DNA of 64,000 nt from Crassaminicella profunda (GTDB lineage Bacteria > Bacillota > Clostridia > Peptostreptococcales > Thermotaleaceae). The notes under the pieces were generated by a model. The model did not search any database, was not told the DNA's origin, and saw only the letters and a program-made list of their open reading frames with translations. The translations under genes and the position numbers were made by a program. This document shows positions 32,556 through 41,552 of the stretch, piece by piece. The stretch is from the NCBI RefSeq assembly GCF_019884785.1, contig NZ_CP082326.1:1543355-1607354 (forward strand), in the 5' to 3' direction. Each line of letters opens with the position of its first letter. Position 1 is the stretch's first letter.

Positions 32556-34736
32556 TTGGCTAGAGAAAGAGAAGTAAATATTATTGTTGATGGACAGAAC
32601 AGATCAAGAGGTGCTTTTCTAGATGTTAGACGTGGTTTAAGAGAAATGGATAGAGAAGGTAGAAGAGCCACATCTAATTTTTCTAGAAATTTTAGAAGAG
32701 TGGATAGTGTAGTATTATCCTTTTCTAATAGGCTAAAATTCATGGACAAAATAGCAAAAAGAACTTTTCAAGGGACAGCTGCAGCAATGTCTATTTATAC
32801 AGTGTCTACTTTAAGAGATTTTGGACAGCTAGAAGAAGGTATATCGAAAGTAAATACATTATATGATCAAACGGCACAGAGTCAAGGAAAGATGGTTAAA
32901 GATTCAATAAAAATGTATAAGATGATACCCACAGATTTTCAAAAGATTACACAAGGGCTTTATGATTCTATTTCAGCTGGTACTAATGCAAAATATGCAA
33001 GCATGGTATCAAGGAAGTTTGGTCAGGGTGCCATTGCAGGAGTAACAGAAATGCCTATTGTAACTAAGGCAGCTATGGGTACTATGAATGCTTTTGGTAA
33101 AGAAATTAAGGATTTAGATCATATATTAGATGTACAGTTTTTAACTGTAAAAAGGGGTATAACAGAATATGCACAGTTAGCTAGTTCTTTAGACACTGGT
33201 ATTTTAAAAGCAGCAGATAGTGCTGGAATGACTATGGAAGAATTGTATGGAGGTATTGCACAAATAACCAAGAATGGTATTCCAGCAGCACAAGCTACTA
33301 CTCAACTTGCTAGTATGTTAGCAAGAGTAACAGATCCTAAAGTTATTAAAAGAATGAAAGAATTTGGAGTGGAATTACAGGATAGCCATTATAGAACTAT
33401 GCCTTTAGTCGAAATCCTAAAGGACTTAAATGAGCAATTTGAAAAAAGAAAAATGACCGGAGCACAGCAAGCCGGATTCTTAAAAGAGATTTTAGGAAGA
33501 CAAGAGGCAGTAAGAGGATTCCAAACACTCATTTCACAAGTAAAAGAATATGGGAAAATTGTAGATGAAATGAATCATGCAGATGGAACAATGGGAGAGG
33601 CTTTTGAAGATAGATTAAACAACATAAATACTCAGCTAAAGTTGGTATGGAATAATATGAAAGCAGCTGGAGTAGAACAGTTATATACTTTGAAACCTTT
33701 CTTGGATTCATTAACAGAACCGATTATAATGAAGCAGAAATTAGAATTTAAAAAGATGGATCTACAAGATCAATTAATTATGAATGAAGATGAATTTAAA
33801 AAAGAGAAAATAAGTAAAGATGAATATATGATGCGAAAAAAAGTAATAACGGAATCTATAGCATTAATTGATATTCAGCTTAAGGATTTAGACATAACTC
33901 CTGTAGACAAGTTTAGAGATGGTCTAAAAGAAGGGGTTGAACAATTAGAAAAAATTAACCCTCCATTGGCTAAATTCGTTGATGCCATAGGAAATCTAGC
34001 TTTAAATTTTGTAGGCGAAGAAGGGGCTGAAAATAGAGAAAAAGCTGGTAATGTAGCAAAAGGCTTGGGTGCTCTATATGCAGCTAAGAAATTAGGAGAT
34101 ATGTATTTATGGTTTAGGAAATTTGGAAAAGGAGCAGGTCAAGCTTCAAGCCCAGCCAAAGCTTTAGTAAGTACTTTAAGTACTATGACTGTAAATGCTG
34201 GAGTGGTTAATGTATATGGTGGTACTGGTGGATTACCTGGAAGAACACCAAATACCCCAACAATTGTAGGTCCTAATGGTAGACCTATAAGTAGTGCACC
34301 ATCGAACCCATCTCCTGTAGTAGCAACAGGTGGAGGCTTAATGAATAAAGTAAAAGGAGTTGCAACAGCTGCTTCCGTATATGCAGTACCATTAGCGGTA
34401 GTCGCTGGGACAGGAGCTGCAATAAAATATAATATTGATAATCCAGAAGTAGTGAAAAAAAGAATGGGACAAAGGAATGCTAGAGAAAATGGAATTGTTT
34501 TAAATGGTGTAAGGGCACATAAAAATAGAGTGGATATATTGAAAATGTTAAGAGATAGTCAAAATATAGAGAATAAGTTGGATTTAAAAAATGAAGTAAA
34601 AGTTGAAGCTCCAAAAGTTACTAATAGAATATATATCGATGGTAAAGAAATACCTATAAAAAGAAGTGATGTAACTATAGAAAAAGTAGAAGTTCATGAA
34701 GAAAGATTGTCAAGGCGATATGGTAGACACAGATAA
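32556..34736 (+). CDS. Tail tape measure protein (726 aa)
   Basis: TTG after GGAGAGTAGGTGAC. The N-terminal ~330 residues match a phage minor tail/tape-measure domain (AIAGVTEMPIVTKAAMGTM, LASSLDTGILKAADSAGMTMEEL, GIPAAQATTQLASML). A coiled middle section (~390-480) and an Ala/Gly/Pro-rich region with hydrophobic segments follow. Its length sets tail length; 726 residues suggests a fairly short tail. Confidence 0.85.
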   Translation: MAREREVNIIVDGQNRSRGAFLDVRRGLREMDREGRRATSNFSRNFRRVDSVVLSFSNRLKFMDKIAKRTFQGTAAAMSIYTVSTLRDFGQLEEGISKVNTLYDQTAQSQGKMVKDSIKMYKMIPTDFQKITQGLYDSISAGTNAKYASMVSRKFGQGAIAGVTEMPIVTKAAMGTMNAFGKEIKDLDHILDVQFLTVKRGITEYAQLASSLDTGILKAADSAGMTMEELYGGIAQITKNGIPAAQATTQLASMLARVTDPKVIKRMKEFGVELQDSHYRTMPLVEILKDLNEQFEKRKMTGAQQAGFLKEILGRQEAVRGFQTLISQVKEYGKIVDEMNHADGTMGEAFEDRLNNINTQLKLVWNNMKAAGVEQLYTLKPFLDSLTEPIIMKQKLEFKKMDLQDQLIMNEDEFKKEKISKDEYMMRKKVITESIALIDIQLKDLDITPVDKFRDGLKEGVEQLEKINPPLAKFVDAIGNLALNFVGEEGAENREKAGNVAKGLGALYAAKKLGDMYLWFRKFGKGAGQASSPAKALVSTLSTMTVNAGVVNVYGGTGGLPGRTPNTPTIVGPNGRPISSAPSNPSPVVATGGGLMNKVKGVATAASVYAVPLAVVAGTGAAIKYNIDNPEVVKKRMGQRNARENGIVLNGVRAHKNRVDILKMLRDSQNIENKLDLKNEVKVEAPKVTNRIYIDGKEIPIKRSDVTIEKVEVHEERLSRRYGRHR

Positions 34737-34744
34737 GGTAGGTG

Positions 34745-35332
34745 ATGAATTTGTCATTATCTCCATTAAAATATAAAAATTATACATGGCCAGTAAATCC
34801 AACTACTTATACTATGAGATACGAAAAAAATACAGCCATACATCATTACCCATATACAAATATTAATGAAATAGAAGATCTAGGCATGAAACCCAGAGAA
34901 GTAAGTGGTACAGGAGAATTTATTGGTGAAGGAGCTTATGAAGAATTTGGGAAACTAGCTTCTATATTTTATGATCCAGGACCTGGTTTATTAGTGCATC
35001 CAATATGGCAGATACAACAAGCGGTATTTACAAGGTTAGAACCAGAGCAGGAACCTACACCAAACTATGTTAAATATACATTTGCATTTATAGAGCATAT
35101 TCCTGAAACAAAGATAGTTGAAGTGAAGAAAAAGATGGTTATGCCAGATATACATAAACCAGAATTGATACCAATAAGTAAGCAAGAAAAGAAGGAACAT
35201 GTTGTAAAAAAAGGTGAATGTCTTTCGATAATTGCAAAGCGATATGGTACAACATGGAGAGAAATAGCTAAGAAAAATCCTTCTATTAAGAACCCAAACT
35301 TAATTTATCCAGGACAAAAGTTGATTGTGTAG
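34745..35332 (+). CDS. LysM-containing baseplate/tail protein (XkdP-like)
   Basis: ATG 34745 (a TTG at 34751 is also possible) after AAGGTAGGTG. An N-terminal ~125-residue tail domain (KNYTWPVNPTTYTMRYEKN...) is followed by a C-terminal LysM motif of ~45 residues (HVVKKGECLSIIAKRYGTTWR...NPNLIYPGQKLIV). LysM binds peptidoglycan; in PBSX XkdP it sits at the tail base. Confidence 0.82.
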   Translation: MNLSLSPLKYKNYTWPVNPTTYTMRYEKNTAIHHYPYTNINEIEDLGMKPREVSGTGEFIGEGAYEEFGKLASIFYDPGPGLLVHPIWQIQQAVFTRLEPEQEPTPNYVKYTFAFIEHIPETKIVEVKKKMVMPDIHKPELIPISKQEKKEHVVKKGECLSIIAKRYGTTWREIAKKNPSIKNPNLIYPGQKLIV

Positions 35333-35341
35333 GTGAGAGAC

Positions 35342-36346
35342 ATGCGGGTTATAGTAGATAGTAAGAAGCATAAGAAGCAATTTAAAATACAAAGAATGAG
35401 TGAGTATGATATTGAAACTTCTATGGATATTCCTGCAGATCACTTTAATATAATTATCGATAATCCAGTTGGCTTTGATGGATGCGGTGTGAATGCTGAA
35501 ATATTAAATCCTAATGATAAATTCACAATTTATGAGGATGATGATGTGATATTAGATGGAATTGCTGATGATGTAGATGAAGGTTGGAGTGATGAAGGTT
35601 CTAAGATTGAGATTGATGGAAGAGATAAAAGTATGTTGTTACTTGAAAATGATGCAGAGCCTAAAACATACTACAAATTAAAGTTTAGTGACTTCTTAAA
35701 GAAACTCGCTAGTCCATATGGTTTTACTAGTTTTCACGTCAATCCAACTTATGACAAGGTTATCGATAAAATAGTTGTAGAAGTTGGGGATAGTGAATGG
35801 GATACATTACAAAGAGAATGCAAAAAACTTGGTATGTGGATTTGGTGTACTTCTAGTAGTACGATAATAGCAGATGTTCTAAACTACAAAGAAGAACCTT
35901 CATATACTTTCAGTAATGATATGTCTGTACAAAATGCTATAAGAATAAAAAGATTCTTAAAGAGGAAAAGAGGGGCAGATATTAAAAATGAAGTATGGGT
36001 AAGAGGACAGGGTAAGAAAACTTTTACTGCAAAGTTCAAAGATGCAGCATTGGTTACATTAGGCTATATACGAAGAATGATTGTAGAGGATGGAAATGCT
36101 AAAAACATAGCTGAAGGAGAAAAGATTGCTAAAAGGTATTTAAATGAAAGAAAAAGAGGAAGCTTTGAAATTGAGATTATTATTCATGGCAGACATGAGA
36201 TAGAAACAAATAAAACAGCATATGTGAAAGATAAAGTCACCAAAACAGATGGTGTCTTTTTTATTGTTGGAGTTAAGAGAAAGAAAAGTGATAATGTAGG
36301 TCAGGAAAAAATCATAAGACTTAGGCCGCTTTGGGAGGGATTGTAA
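35342..36346 (+). CDS. Baseplate hub protein (XkdQ/gpD-like)
   Basis: 334 residues from the ATG after GTAGGTGAGAG. The sequence fits the XkdQ/late-control-D fold: DIETSMDIPADHFNI, YKLKFSDFLKKLASPYGF, SEWDTLQRECKKLGMWIWC, KTDGVFFIVGVKRKKS. It forms the central hub at the tail tip. Its stop overlaps the next ATG (TAATG). Confidence 0.8.
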   Translation: MRVIVDSKKHKKQFKIQRMSEYDIETSMDIPADHFNIIIDNPVGFDGCGVNAEILNPNDKFTIYEDDDVILDGIADDVDEGWSDEGSKIEIDGRDKSMLLLENDAEPKTYYKLKFSDFLKKLASPYGFTSFHVNPTYDKVIDKIVVEVGDSEWDTLQRECKKLGMWIWCTSSSTIIADVLNYKEEPSYTFSNDMSVQNAIRIKRFLKRKRGADIKNEVWVRGQGKKTFTAKFKDAALVTLGYIRRMIVEDGNAKNIAEGEKIAKRYLNERKRGSFEIEIIIHGRHEIETNKTAYVKDKVTKTDGVFFIVGVKRKKSDNVGQEKIIRLRPLWEGL

Positions 36347-36825
36347 TGAGTAGCTTTAACAGGATGAGGGAAAGACAATCTAAACAAAATACTTATAATA
36401 CTAGTGAGATGGCAACAGTAACGAGTTCTGATAATGGGCAAGGGATCAACGCTAATGGAGTAGGCGAATATAGAGAAATACCTTTAGTGGCTCCATTCGG
36501 AATTAGATGGAATCCACCAAGCGGTCAATCGGTAGAGTTGATCAAAAATTGGTCCAACGGAAAGTCGATTGTTGCTGTTGGGACTATAATAGATAAGTCT
36601 TTAGAACCAGGAGAAAGTGAACTTTATTCTATAGGTGGAGCTAGTGTTAAGTGTAAGAATGATGGCAGCATTAATATTATTTCAGGAATAGGTAGCATAA
36701 TAAATCTTTCAAGTAATGGGTCAATAACTATACAAAATCATGATGGGAAAGCAGCTATTGCATTAAGTGGTGATGGAAATATAAAGATTATAGCTAAAAA
36801 AATAACTCATACGGAAACAGAATAG
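36346..36825 (+). CDS. Baseplate spike/gpV-like protein (159 aa)
   Basis: ATG overlapping the previous stop, after GGGAGGG. Beta-rich; after a central OB-like stretch (EIPLVAPFGIRWNPPSGQSVELI) the C-terminal third has repeated short strands (GSINIISGIGS, GSITIQNHDG, GNIKIIAK), as in spike shafts. Place matches XkdR. Confidence 0.65.
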   Translation: MSSFNRMRERQSKQNTYNTSEMATVTSSDNGQGINANGVGEYREIPLVAPFGIRWNPPSGQSVELIKNWSNGKSIVAVGTIIDKSLEPGESELYSIGGASVKCKNDGSINIISGIGSIINLSSNGSITIQNHDGKAAIALSGDGNIKIIAKKITHTETE

Positions 36826-36835
36826 TGGTGATAAG

Positions 36836-37186
36836 ATGATTGATTATAAGCTAGAAAAGGGAGATCTAGTAAAAAAGGGTCTTGGAGATGTACAAATAAT
36901 TACAGGAATTGAAGCTAAAAAACAGAGCATGATGATAAGGCTTACCGTTGAAAGAGAAAGTTTTATTTATGATAAAACTCTTGGAAGTAGATTGAAACTA
37001 TTATATAGAGAGAAGAAATCAAAAGTACAGAAGATGGCTGATGTTTATGTTAGAGAAGCATTGGAACCAGAAGTGGATATTACAATTGAAAAAGTAGAAA
37101 TAAAGTGGTTAGACAAGAAAAAAATATTGATTCTTGTTTTTTTTATTTGGCAGGACATTCGGGAGCGTTTGGAGGTGGTTGTTTGA
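36836..37186 (+). CDS. XkdS/gp25-like baseplate wedge protein (116 aa)
   Basis: ATG after GTGGTGATAAG. Contains GDVQIITGIEAKKQSMMIRL, YDKTLGSRL and a C-terminal alternating hydrophobic strand, in keeping with the DUF2634/gp25 wedge fold. It overlaps the baseplate J gene (TTGA), so they are coupled. Confidence 0.72.
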   Translation: MIDYKLEKGDLVKKGLGDVQIITGIEAKKQSMMIRLTVERESFIYDKTLGSRLKLLYREKKSKVQKMADVYVREALEPEVDITIEKVEIKWLDKKKILILVFFIWQDIRERLEVVV

Positions 37187-38265
37187 TACAGAAAGATCAG
37201 CAGCAAATAGTTGAAGAAATGCTCCAGAGTTTTGCTGAAGAACTTGGAGTAAGTCAAATCTCAAGTGCTTCTGATATTGCAATTAAGTGTAAAGTGTTTG
37301 CTGCACAGATAGAAGGTATTTTTTATAATCAAGACTATATATTAAAACAAGCTTTCCCTCAAACTGCAACAGAGGATAAATATTTAGAAATGCATGGAGA
37401 ACTAGCTAAAAAAACAGATAGGAAATTGTCTACTCCTGCAGTGGGAGGAGTTTTTATGGGGCGTAAAACTCCATTTTTAGAAGATATTTTGATTAAAATA
37501 GGAACTATAATTTCTACAGATGAAGAATCTTATAGGGAGAGAATAACAGCTGTAACTACAGAAAATAGAATATTGAAAGCTGGAGATCTAGAAGTAGAAG
37601 TTCCTATTAAAACAGAAATGAATGGAAAAAAATATAATCTAGAAGCTGGAAGTTTAACAGTGTTAGTTACGCCACCAACAGGGATTGAGTATGTTAGGCA
37701 AGACACTTTTTTGAAAGATGGAACAGATTTAGAAGATTTTGAAGTATACAGGCAAAGAATTTTGAAAGTTAAAAGAAATCCAGAAAGGGGAGGTGCTCCA
37801 TCTGATTATGAAGTATGGGCTACATCAGTAGATGGCGTAACATTTGCAAAGAGTTTTCCTGTTGCTAGAGGTGGTGGAACTATAGATATTCTCATTACTA
37901 CTGATAGTGGAGTACCTTCAGATAAATTAGTACAGAAGGTACAAGCTTATATAAATGAAAAAAGACCTACGGGGGCAGATCCACTTGTAATTAAGCCTAA
38001 ACTTTTTATGATAGATTTAGATGTGCAAGTAATACCTAAAGTAGGTGAAACATTAGAATCTATTAGGTCAGATATAATTTTAAGCATAAAAGAATATATA
38101 CAATCTGTGTCTATCGGTGGGACTATTTATAAAAATGCTATAATTAATGCTATTTTTGAAACTAAAAAAGTAGTAAATGCAAAAATTATTAGTTTTGTAG
38201 AAGAAGAAATGGTATTAAAAACAACAGAAGTAGCAAAAGCAGGTGATATAAATGTCCACCTATAA
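37183..38265 (+). CDS. Baseplate J-like protein (XkdT)
   Basis: 360 residues from a TTG after TTTGGAGGTGG, overlapping the wedge gene stop; the longer frame from 37105 lies inside that gene. Signature segments: LEMHGELAKKTDRK, TEMNGKKYNLEAGSLTVL, RQRILKVKRNPERGGAPSDYEVWATSVDGV, VQAYINEKRPTGADPLV. A main wedge component of contractile-tail baseplates. Confidence 0.88.
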   Translation: MIQKDQQQIVEEMLQSFAEELGVSQISSASDIAIKCKVFAAQIEGIFYNQDYILKQAFPQTATEDKYLEMHGELAKKTDRKLSTPAVGGVFMGRKTPFLEDILIKIGTIISTDEESYRERITAVTTENRILKAGDLEVEVPIKTEMNGKKYNLEAGSLTVLVTPPTGIEYVRQDTFLKDGTDLEDFEVYRQRILKVKRNPERGGAPSDYEVWATSVDGVTFAKSFPVARGGGTIDILITTDSGVPSDKLVQKVQAYINEKRPTGADPLVIKPKLFMIDLDVQVIPKVGETLESIRSDIILSIKEYIQSVSIGGTIYKNAIINAIFETKKVVNAKIISFVEEEMVLKTTEVAKAGDINVHL

Positions 38266-38812
38266 AGAGATTATTTCAAGTCAATTGCCTGAAATTTATG
38301 TTGACAACCACATTTCTAATAATACTAAAGAAATGAATGTAGTTGGTAAAACACTGGACGAGGTACAAAATCAAACAGACTTTTTAGAAAAAGAATTGTT
38401 TATCCAATCTGCTAAGAATATTGGTTTAAGAAAGCAAGAAGAAATTTATGGAATCGAAACAGATATCAATAAGCTTGTAGAATATAGAAGGAGTTATGTA
38501 AAAAGTTTGATGATTTCAGATGGAATACCGACTCCAGATCTTGTAAAAAAAGTAGCTGAAAGTTATGTGAATGGTGAGATAGAAATCATAGAAAGATTTA
38601 ATGAATATATCGTTATAATCAAGTTTATAAGTAAAAAAGGAATACCACCAAATTTTGAAGATTGTAAAAAAGTACTTAGACAAATCATTCATGGGCATTT
38701 AGAGGTTAAATATGAATTTACTTATACAGTTTGGCACGAACTTATAAACAAAACATGGGGTTCCTTATTATCTTCAACTTGGGGAGACCTACGCACTAGG
38801 ATGTGGGATTAA
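38252..38812 (+). CDS. XkdU-like baseplate protein with C-terminal TW repeats
   Basis: 186 residues from an ATG overlapping baseplate J. Residues 1-155 match the XkdU/DUF2313 (gpI-like) fold (LPEIYVDNHISNN, KELFIQSAKNIGLRKQEEIYGI). The last ~28 residues hold Trp repeats (VWHEL, TWGSLLSSTWGDLRTRMW) that continue in the next gene. It links baseplate to fibres. Confidence 0.78.
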   Translation: MSTYKEIISSQLPEIYVDNHISNNTKEMNVVGKTLDEVQNQTDFLEKELFIQSAKNIGLRKQEEIYGIETDINKLVEYRRSYVKSLMISDGIPTPDLVKKVAESYVNGEIEIIERFNEYIVIIKFISKKGIPPNFEDCKKVLRQIIHGHLEVKYEFTYTVWHELINKTWGSLLSSTWGDLRTRMWD

Positions 38813-39063
38813 TGTTAATGATACAAAACGTTGAATTTAGTAAGAACCCTGTCAATTCTAATGAAGCTTTAATAATCAAAGTGGATATTAAAGAAATTAC
38901 AGTAACATGGGGAGAGCTTAAAGCTGCTACATGGAATAATCTTTTGAGTATGACATGGCAAGATGTAAAGTATAAGCCTTTAGCGCCATGGGGGGACTTA
39001 TTGGGTAGTACATGGAAGGAGATTTCAGATAAAACATGGGGAAGTATTAAATTTAAGAAGTAG
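38812..39063 (+). CDS. Trp-repeat tail protein (83 aa)
   Basis: ATG overlapping the XkdU-like stop (TAATG). After ~30 residues of strand, the rest is a degenerate TW repeat roughly every 8-10 residues: TWGELKAA, TWNNLLSM, TWQDVKYK, PWGDLLGS, TWKEISDK, TWGSIKFK. Not a family I can name. The shared repeat with the upstream gene suggests the two proteins interact or arose by splitting. Confidence 0.65.
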   Translation: MLMIQNVEFSKNPVNSNEALIIKVDIKEITVTWGELKAATWNNLLSMTWQDVKYKPLAPWGDLLGSTWKEISDKTWGSIKFKK

Positions 39064-39077
39064 GAAGGGATGAGTAT

Positions 39078-39992
39078 ATGGCGGTACAAACGGTAAAAGT
39101 GACCATAGATGGTCAAGTACACAATTTATCTTACAATAGCCAAAGTGGTAAATGGGAGGCAGTTATAACGGCTCCTAATAAAACAAGTTATCATGAGCAG
39201 AATCATAAATTTGATGTAACGGTTACAGCAAGTGACCAAGCTGGAAATGTTACAACGAAGAACAGAACTGATAGTGTGTTAGGAAGTGATTTACAACTTA
39301 GAGTTCTTGAAAAGGATAAACCTATAATATCTTTAACTAGTCCTTCAAGTGGAGCTAGGATAACTAATGCATCACCTAATATTGTATTTCATGTGCGTGA
39401 TAGTAGTTCTGGTATTGATATTTCAACGTTACAACTTAAAATTGATGCAGGAACTGCAAAAACAAACACTTCTTCAGGTATGAGTTGTACAAGTGTAACA
39501 GGTGGATATAATTGTACTTATACACCGAGTGCATTATCTGAAGGAGCACATACAATAACAATTAGTGTAAAGGATAATGATGGTAATTTATCTAATCTTC
39601 TAAGTTCAACATTTACAGTAGACACAGCACCACCAATGCTCAATATTACTAATCCATCAGAAGGATTGATAACAAATAGTGAAAACTTGACAGTTAGTGG
39701 AACAACAAATGATGTAACTTCATCACCAGTAACTATCAGTATTAAGTTGAATGGGGTTAATCAAGGGGCTGTAAATGTATCAGGTGGAAATTTTTCTAAA
39801 TCTATTGTTCTTAATAAACAAGGAAATAACGTAATAGAGGTAATTGCAAAAGATACAGCAGGACTTCAAACTAAGATTACAAGAAATATAGTATTTGATA
39901 CAATAGCACCTACTATTTCAACTGTTACAGTTAGTCCAAATCCTGTAGATGAAGGAAAGACATTTACTATTACTGTTACGGTAAGTGATTAA
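39078..39992 (+). CDS. Ig-like domain tail protein (304 aa)
   Basis: ATG after GAAGGGATGAG. Three beta-sandwich Big/Ig-like domains: an N-terminal one ending near 85, then PIISLTSPSSGARITNASP...FTVDTAP (~83-185) and PPMLNITNPSEGLITNSEN...NIVFDTIAP (~187-280), plus a start of another (STVTVSPNPVDEGKTF). Phages put such domains on tails and capsids to bind surfaces weakly. No transmembrane or signal segment. Confidence 0.7.
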   Translation: MAVQTVKVTIDGQVHNLSYNSQSGKWEAVITAPNKTSYHEQNHKFDVTVTASDQAGNVTTKNRTDSVLGSDLQLRVLEKDKPIISLTSPSSGARITNASPNIVFHVRDSSSGIDISTLQLKIDAGTAKTNTSSGMSCTSVTGGYNCTYTPSALSEGAHTITISVKDNDGNLSNLLSSTFTVDTAPPMLNITNPSEGLITNSENLTVSGTTNDVTSSPVTISIKLNGVNQGAVNVSGGNFSKSIVLNKQGNNVIEVIAKDTAGLQTKITRNIVFDTIAPTISTVTVSPNPVDEGKTFTITVTVSD

Positions 39993-39994
39993 TT

Positions 39995-40336
39995 ATGAAA
40001 TTGATAGGATATATTGATGGGGTTGAAGTAAAGTTTGACTTTAACCCTCCAAACCAATTTAAAGCAATAATTCCTAAGCAGTTAGATGGAATATATGTAT
40101 TAGAATTACATGTTATTGATCAAGCTGGAAATCGAACAAATTTGACAAATATGATAGTCACAATAGATTTTGATAAGCTTATGTTTGAGATTTTGGAAGA
40201 AAATTATAGTGATCAAATGTTAGAAAAAGATTATAGTAATAGAAATTTAGAAAAGAATTATATTAATCAACAAGAAAATAATGATTTTGAGTTTAGGAAG
40301 CTCCAACAAGAATACTCATTTAAGGAGCTGGTGTAA
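39995..40336 (+). CDS. Ig-like fragment with tandem LExxY repeats (113 aa)
   Basis: ATG two bases after the preceding stop. Residues 1-60 look like one more Ig-like strand set (YVLELHVIDQAGNRTNLTNM). Then come three 9-residue repeats, LEENYSDQM, LEKDYSNRN, LEKNYINQQ, and a fourth degenerate copy. The tail gene may have been split from the upstream Ig protein. Function unknown. Confidence 0.55.
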   Translation: MKLIGYIDGVEVKFDFNPPNQFKAIIPKQLDGIYVLELHVIDQAGNRTNLTNMIVTIDFDKLMFEILEENYSDQMLEKDYSNRNLEKNYINQQENNDFEFRKLQQEYSFKELV

Positions 40337-40596
40337 TGGTTTTCAATCAAGGAGAAGTAAGAAAGATAGGAATTGAAGTAATGAGCGAAATACAACAAGA
40401 TTTTGTAATAGAAAGTGCAGATTATGAGATAAGTAATCAAAGAGGAGAAATAGTTGAAACAGGAGTTGCAACAATAGAAGAACATAAAATATTGACATTG
40501 TTTTCTGCAATAGAAAAAGGTCGTTGGTGTTGTGAATTTACTTATAGGATAGGTCCTGAAATTATAAAAGCCAAACTTTCTATTGCAGTAATTTAG
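40336..40596 (+). CDS. Tail-region beta-rich protein (86 aa)
   Basis: ATG overlapping the previous stop (TAATG) after AAGGAGCTGG. Beta-rich with a GRWCCEFTYRIGPEIIKAKLSI end. Similar short proteins occur before fibre genes in clostridial phages, as I recall. Function unknown. Confidence 0.55.
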   Translation: MVFNQGEVRKIGIEVMSEIQQDFVIESADYEISNQRGEIVETGVATIEEHKILTLFSAIEKGRWCCEFTYRIGPEIIKAKLSIAVI

Positions 40597-40606
40597 GAGG
40601 GATATA

Positions 40607-41164
40607 ATGAAATATACAGCTAATTATGGCTTGGAAAAGCCAGGCTATGAAGGTGTAGCGGATATAGAATCGTTGAACCGTAATGCGGATAAGATTGATC
40701 AAAAGCTAAAAGAAAATGCAGATGGTCTTGCGTCGCATTTGGCTGAAACTGTGACAGATGGTGTACATGGATTGCAAATAGAAGAAGGAGAATGGACTCC
40801 TGAATTATATACAGCAAGTTTGGAAGGAATTGTTTATTCGGTACAAAATGGAAAATACAAAAAAATAAATGATGCAGTACATATTTCTGGTGAATTTACC
40901 TTGACAAATAAAGGGATTTCATCTGAAAACGATATCGTACTGATCAGAGGTTTACCTTTTTCTTCAGGTGGTAATATTACACTTCCGTTAAACATTCAAA
41001 ATACCGAAACCTTAACAAATACTATTAATATAACAACAGATGTGGGACAGAATAATGAAATACGATTTAGGTTGTTGAAAAGTGATGGTACTGGTGATTT
41101 TGTGCGACATAAAGATATAAATAATAATACATCTATAAAATTAGCAGGTTTATATTATATTTAG
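40607..41164 (+). CDS. Tail fibre-like protein (185 aa)
   Basis: ATG after TTAGGAGGGATATA. The N-terminus (YGLEKPGYEGVADIESLNRNADKID) is the anchor motif seen at the start of many Firmicute tail-fibre and tail-collar proteins, followed by a short coiled region and a ~110-residue beta-rich head. Likely receptor-binding; short for the family. Confidence 0.7.
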   Translation: MKYTANYGLEKPGYEGVADIESLNRNADKIDQKLKENADGLASHLAETVTDGVHGLQIEEGEWTPELYTASLEGIVYSVQNGKYKKINDAVHISGEFTLTNKGISSENDIVLIRGLPFSSGGNITLPLNIQNTETLTNTINITTDVGQNNEIRFRLLKSDGTGDFVRHKDINNNTSIKLAGLYYI

Positions 41165-41176
41165 GGAGATGATAAA

Positions 41177-41401
41177 ATGACTATAAAATATACAATTGAT
41201 ATGCTTACACAAGATAGCGTAAGTGTAAAAACACAACAGTATACAACTGTTGATGGTATTGAATACCCAATCGGGCAACCGCATAGAAAAGCATACGTAA
41301 ATAGCGTTAGAGACAGATCAGAAGTGCAAAATGAATTGCCAACAGCACAAGTGAATGCAATATTTTCAGTATGGGGAGATACACCAACAATTGCAGAATA
41401 G
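41177..41401 (+). CDS. Small tail-region protein (74 aa)
   Basis: ATG after TTAGGGAGATG. Not recognised; contains DGIEYPIGQPHRKAYVNS, a motif shared with short proteins placed after fibre genes in clostridial phages. Function unknown. Confidence 0.55.
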   Translation: MTIKYTIDMLTQDSVSVKTQQYTTVDGIEYPIGQPHRKAYVNSVRDRSEVQNELPTAQVNAIFSVWGDTPTIAE

Positions 41402-41408
41402 GAAAAAA

Positions 41409-41552
41409 ATGCGTCATAAGCATCTGAAAAAAGGTAGGTATATTTTAGGGCAAGAATTAATTTTCTTTCCCCGTGCATCTTATCTAATACGATGGGAGAT
41501 GATAAAAAATAATAATAAAGAAAGAGGAATAAAAATTTATGGGATATATTGA
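41409..41552 (+). CDS. Possible small protein (47 aa)
   Basis: ATG after ATAGGAAAAAA. Basic, ending over the first bases of the NUDIX gene. No similarity recognised. Could equally be non-coding spacer. Confidence 0.25.
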   Translation: MRHKHLKKGRYILGQELIFFPRASYLIRWEMIKNNNKERGIKIYGIY

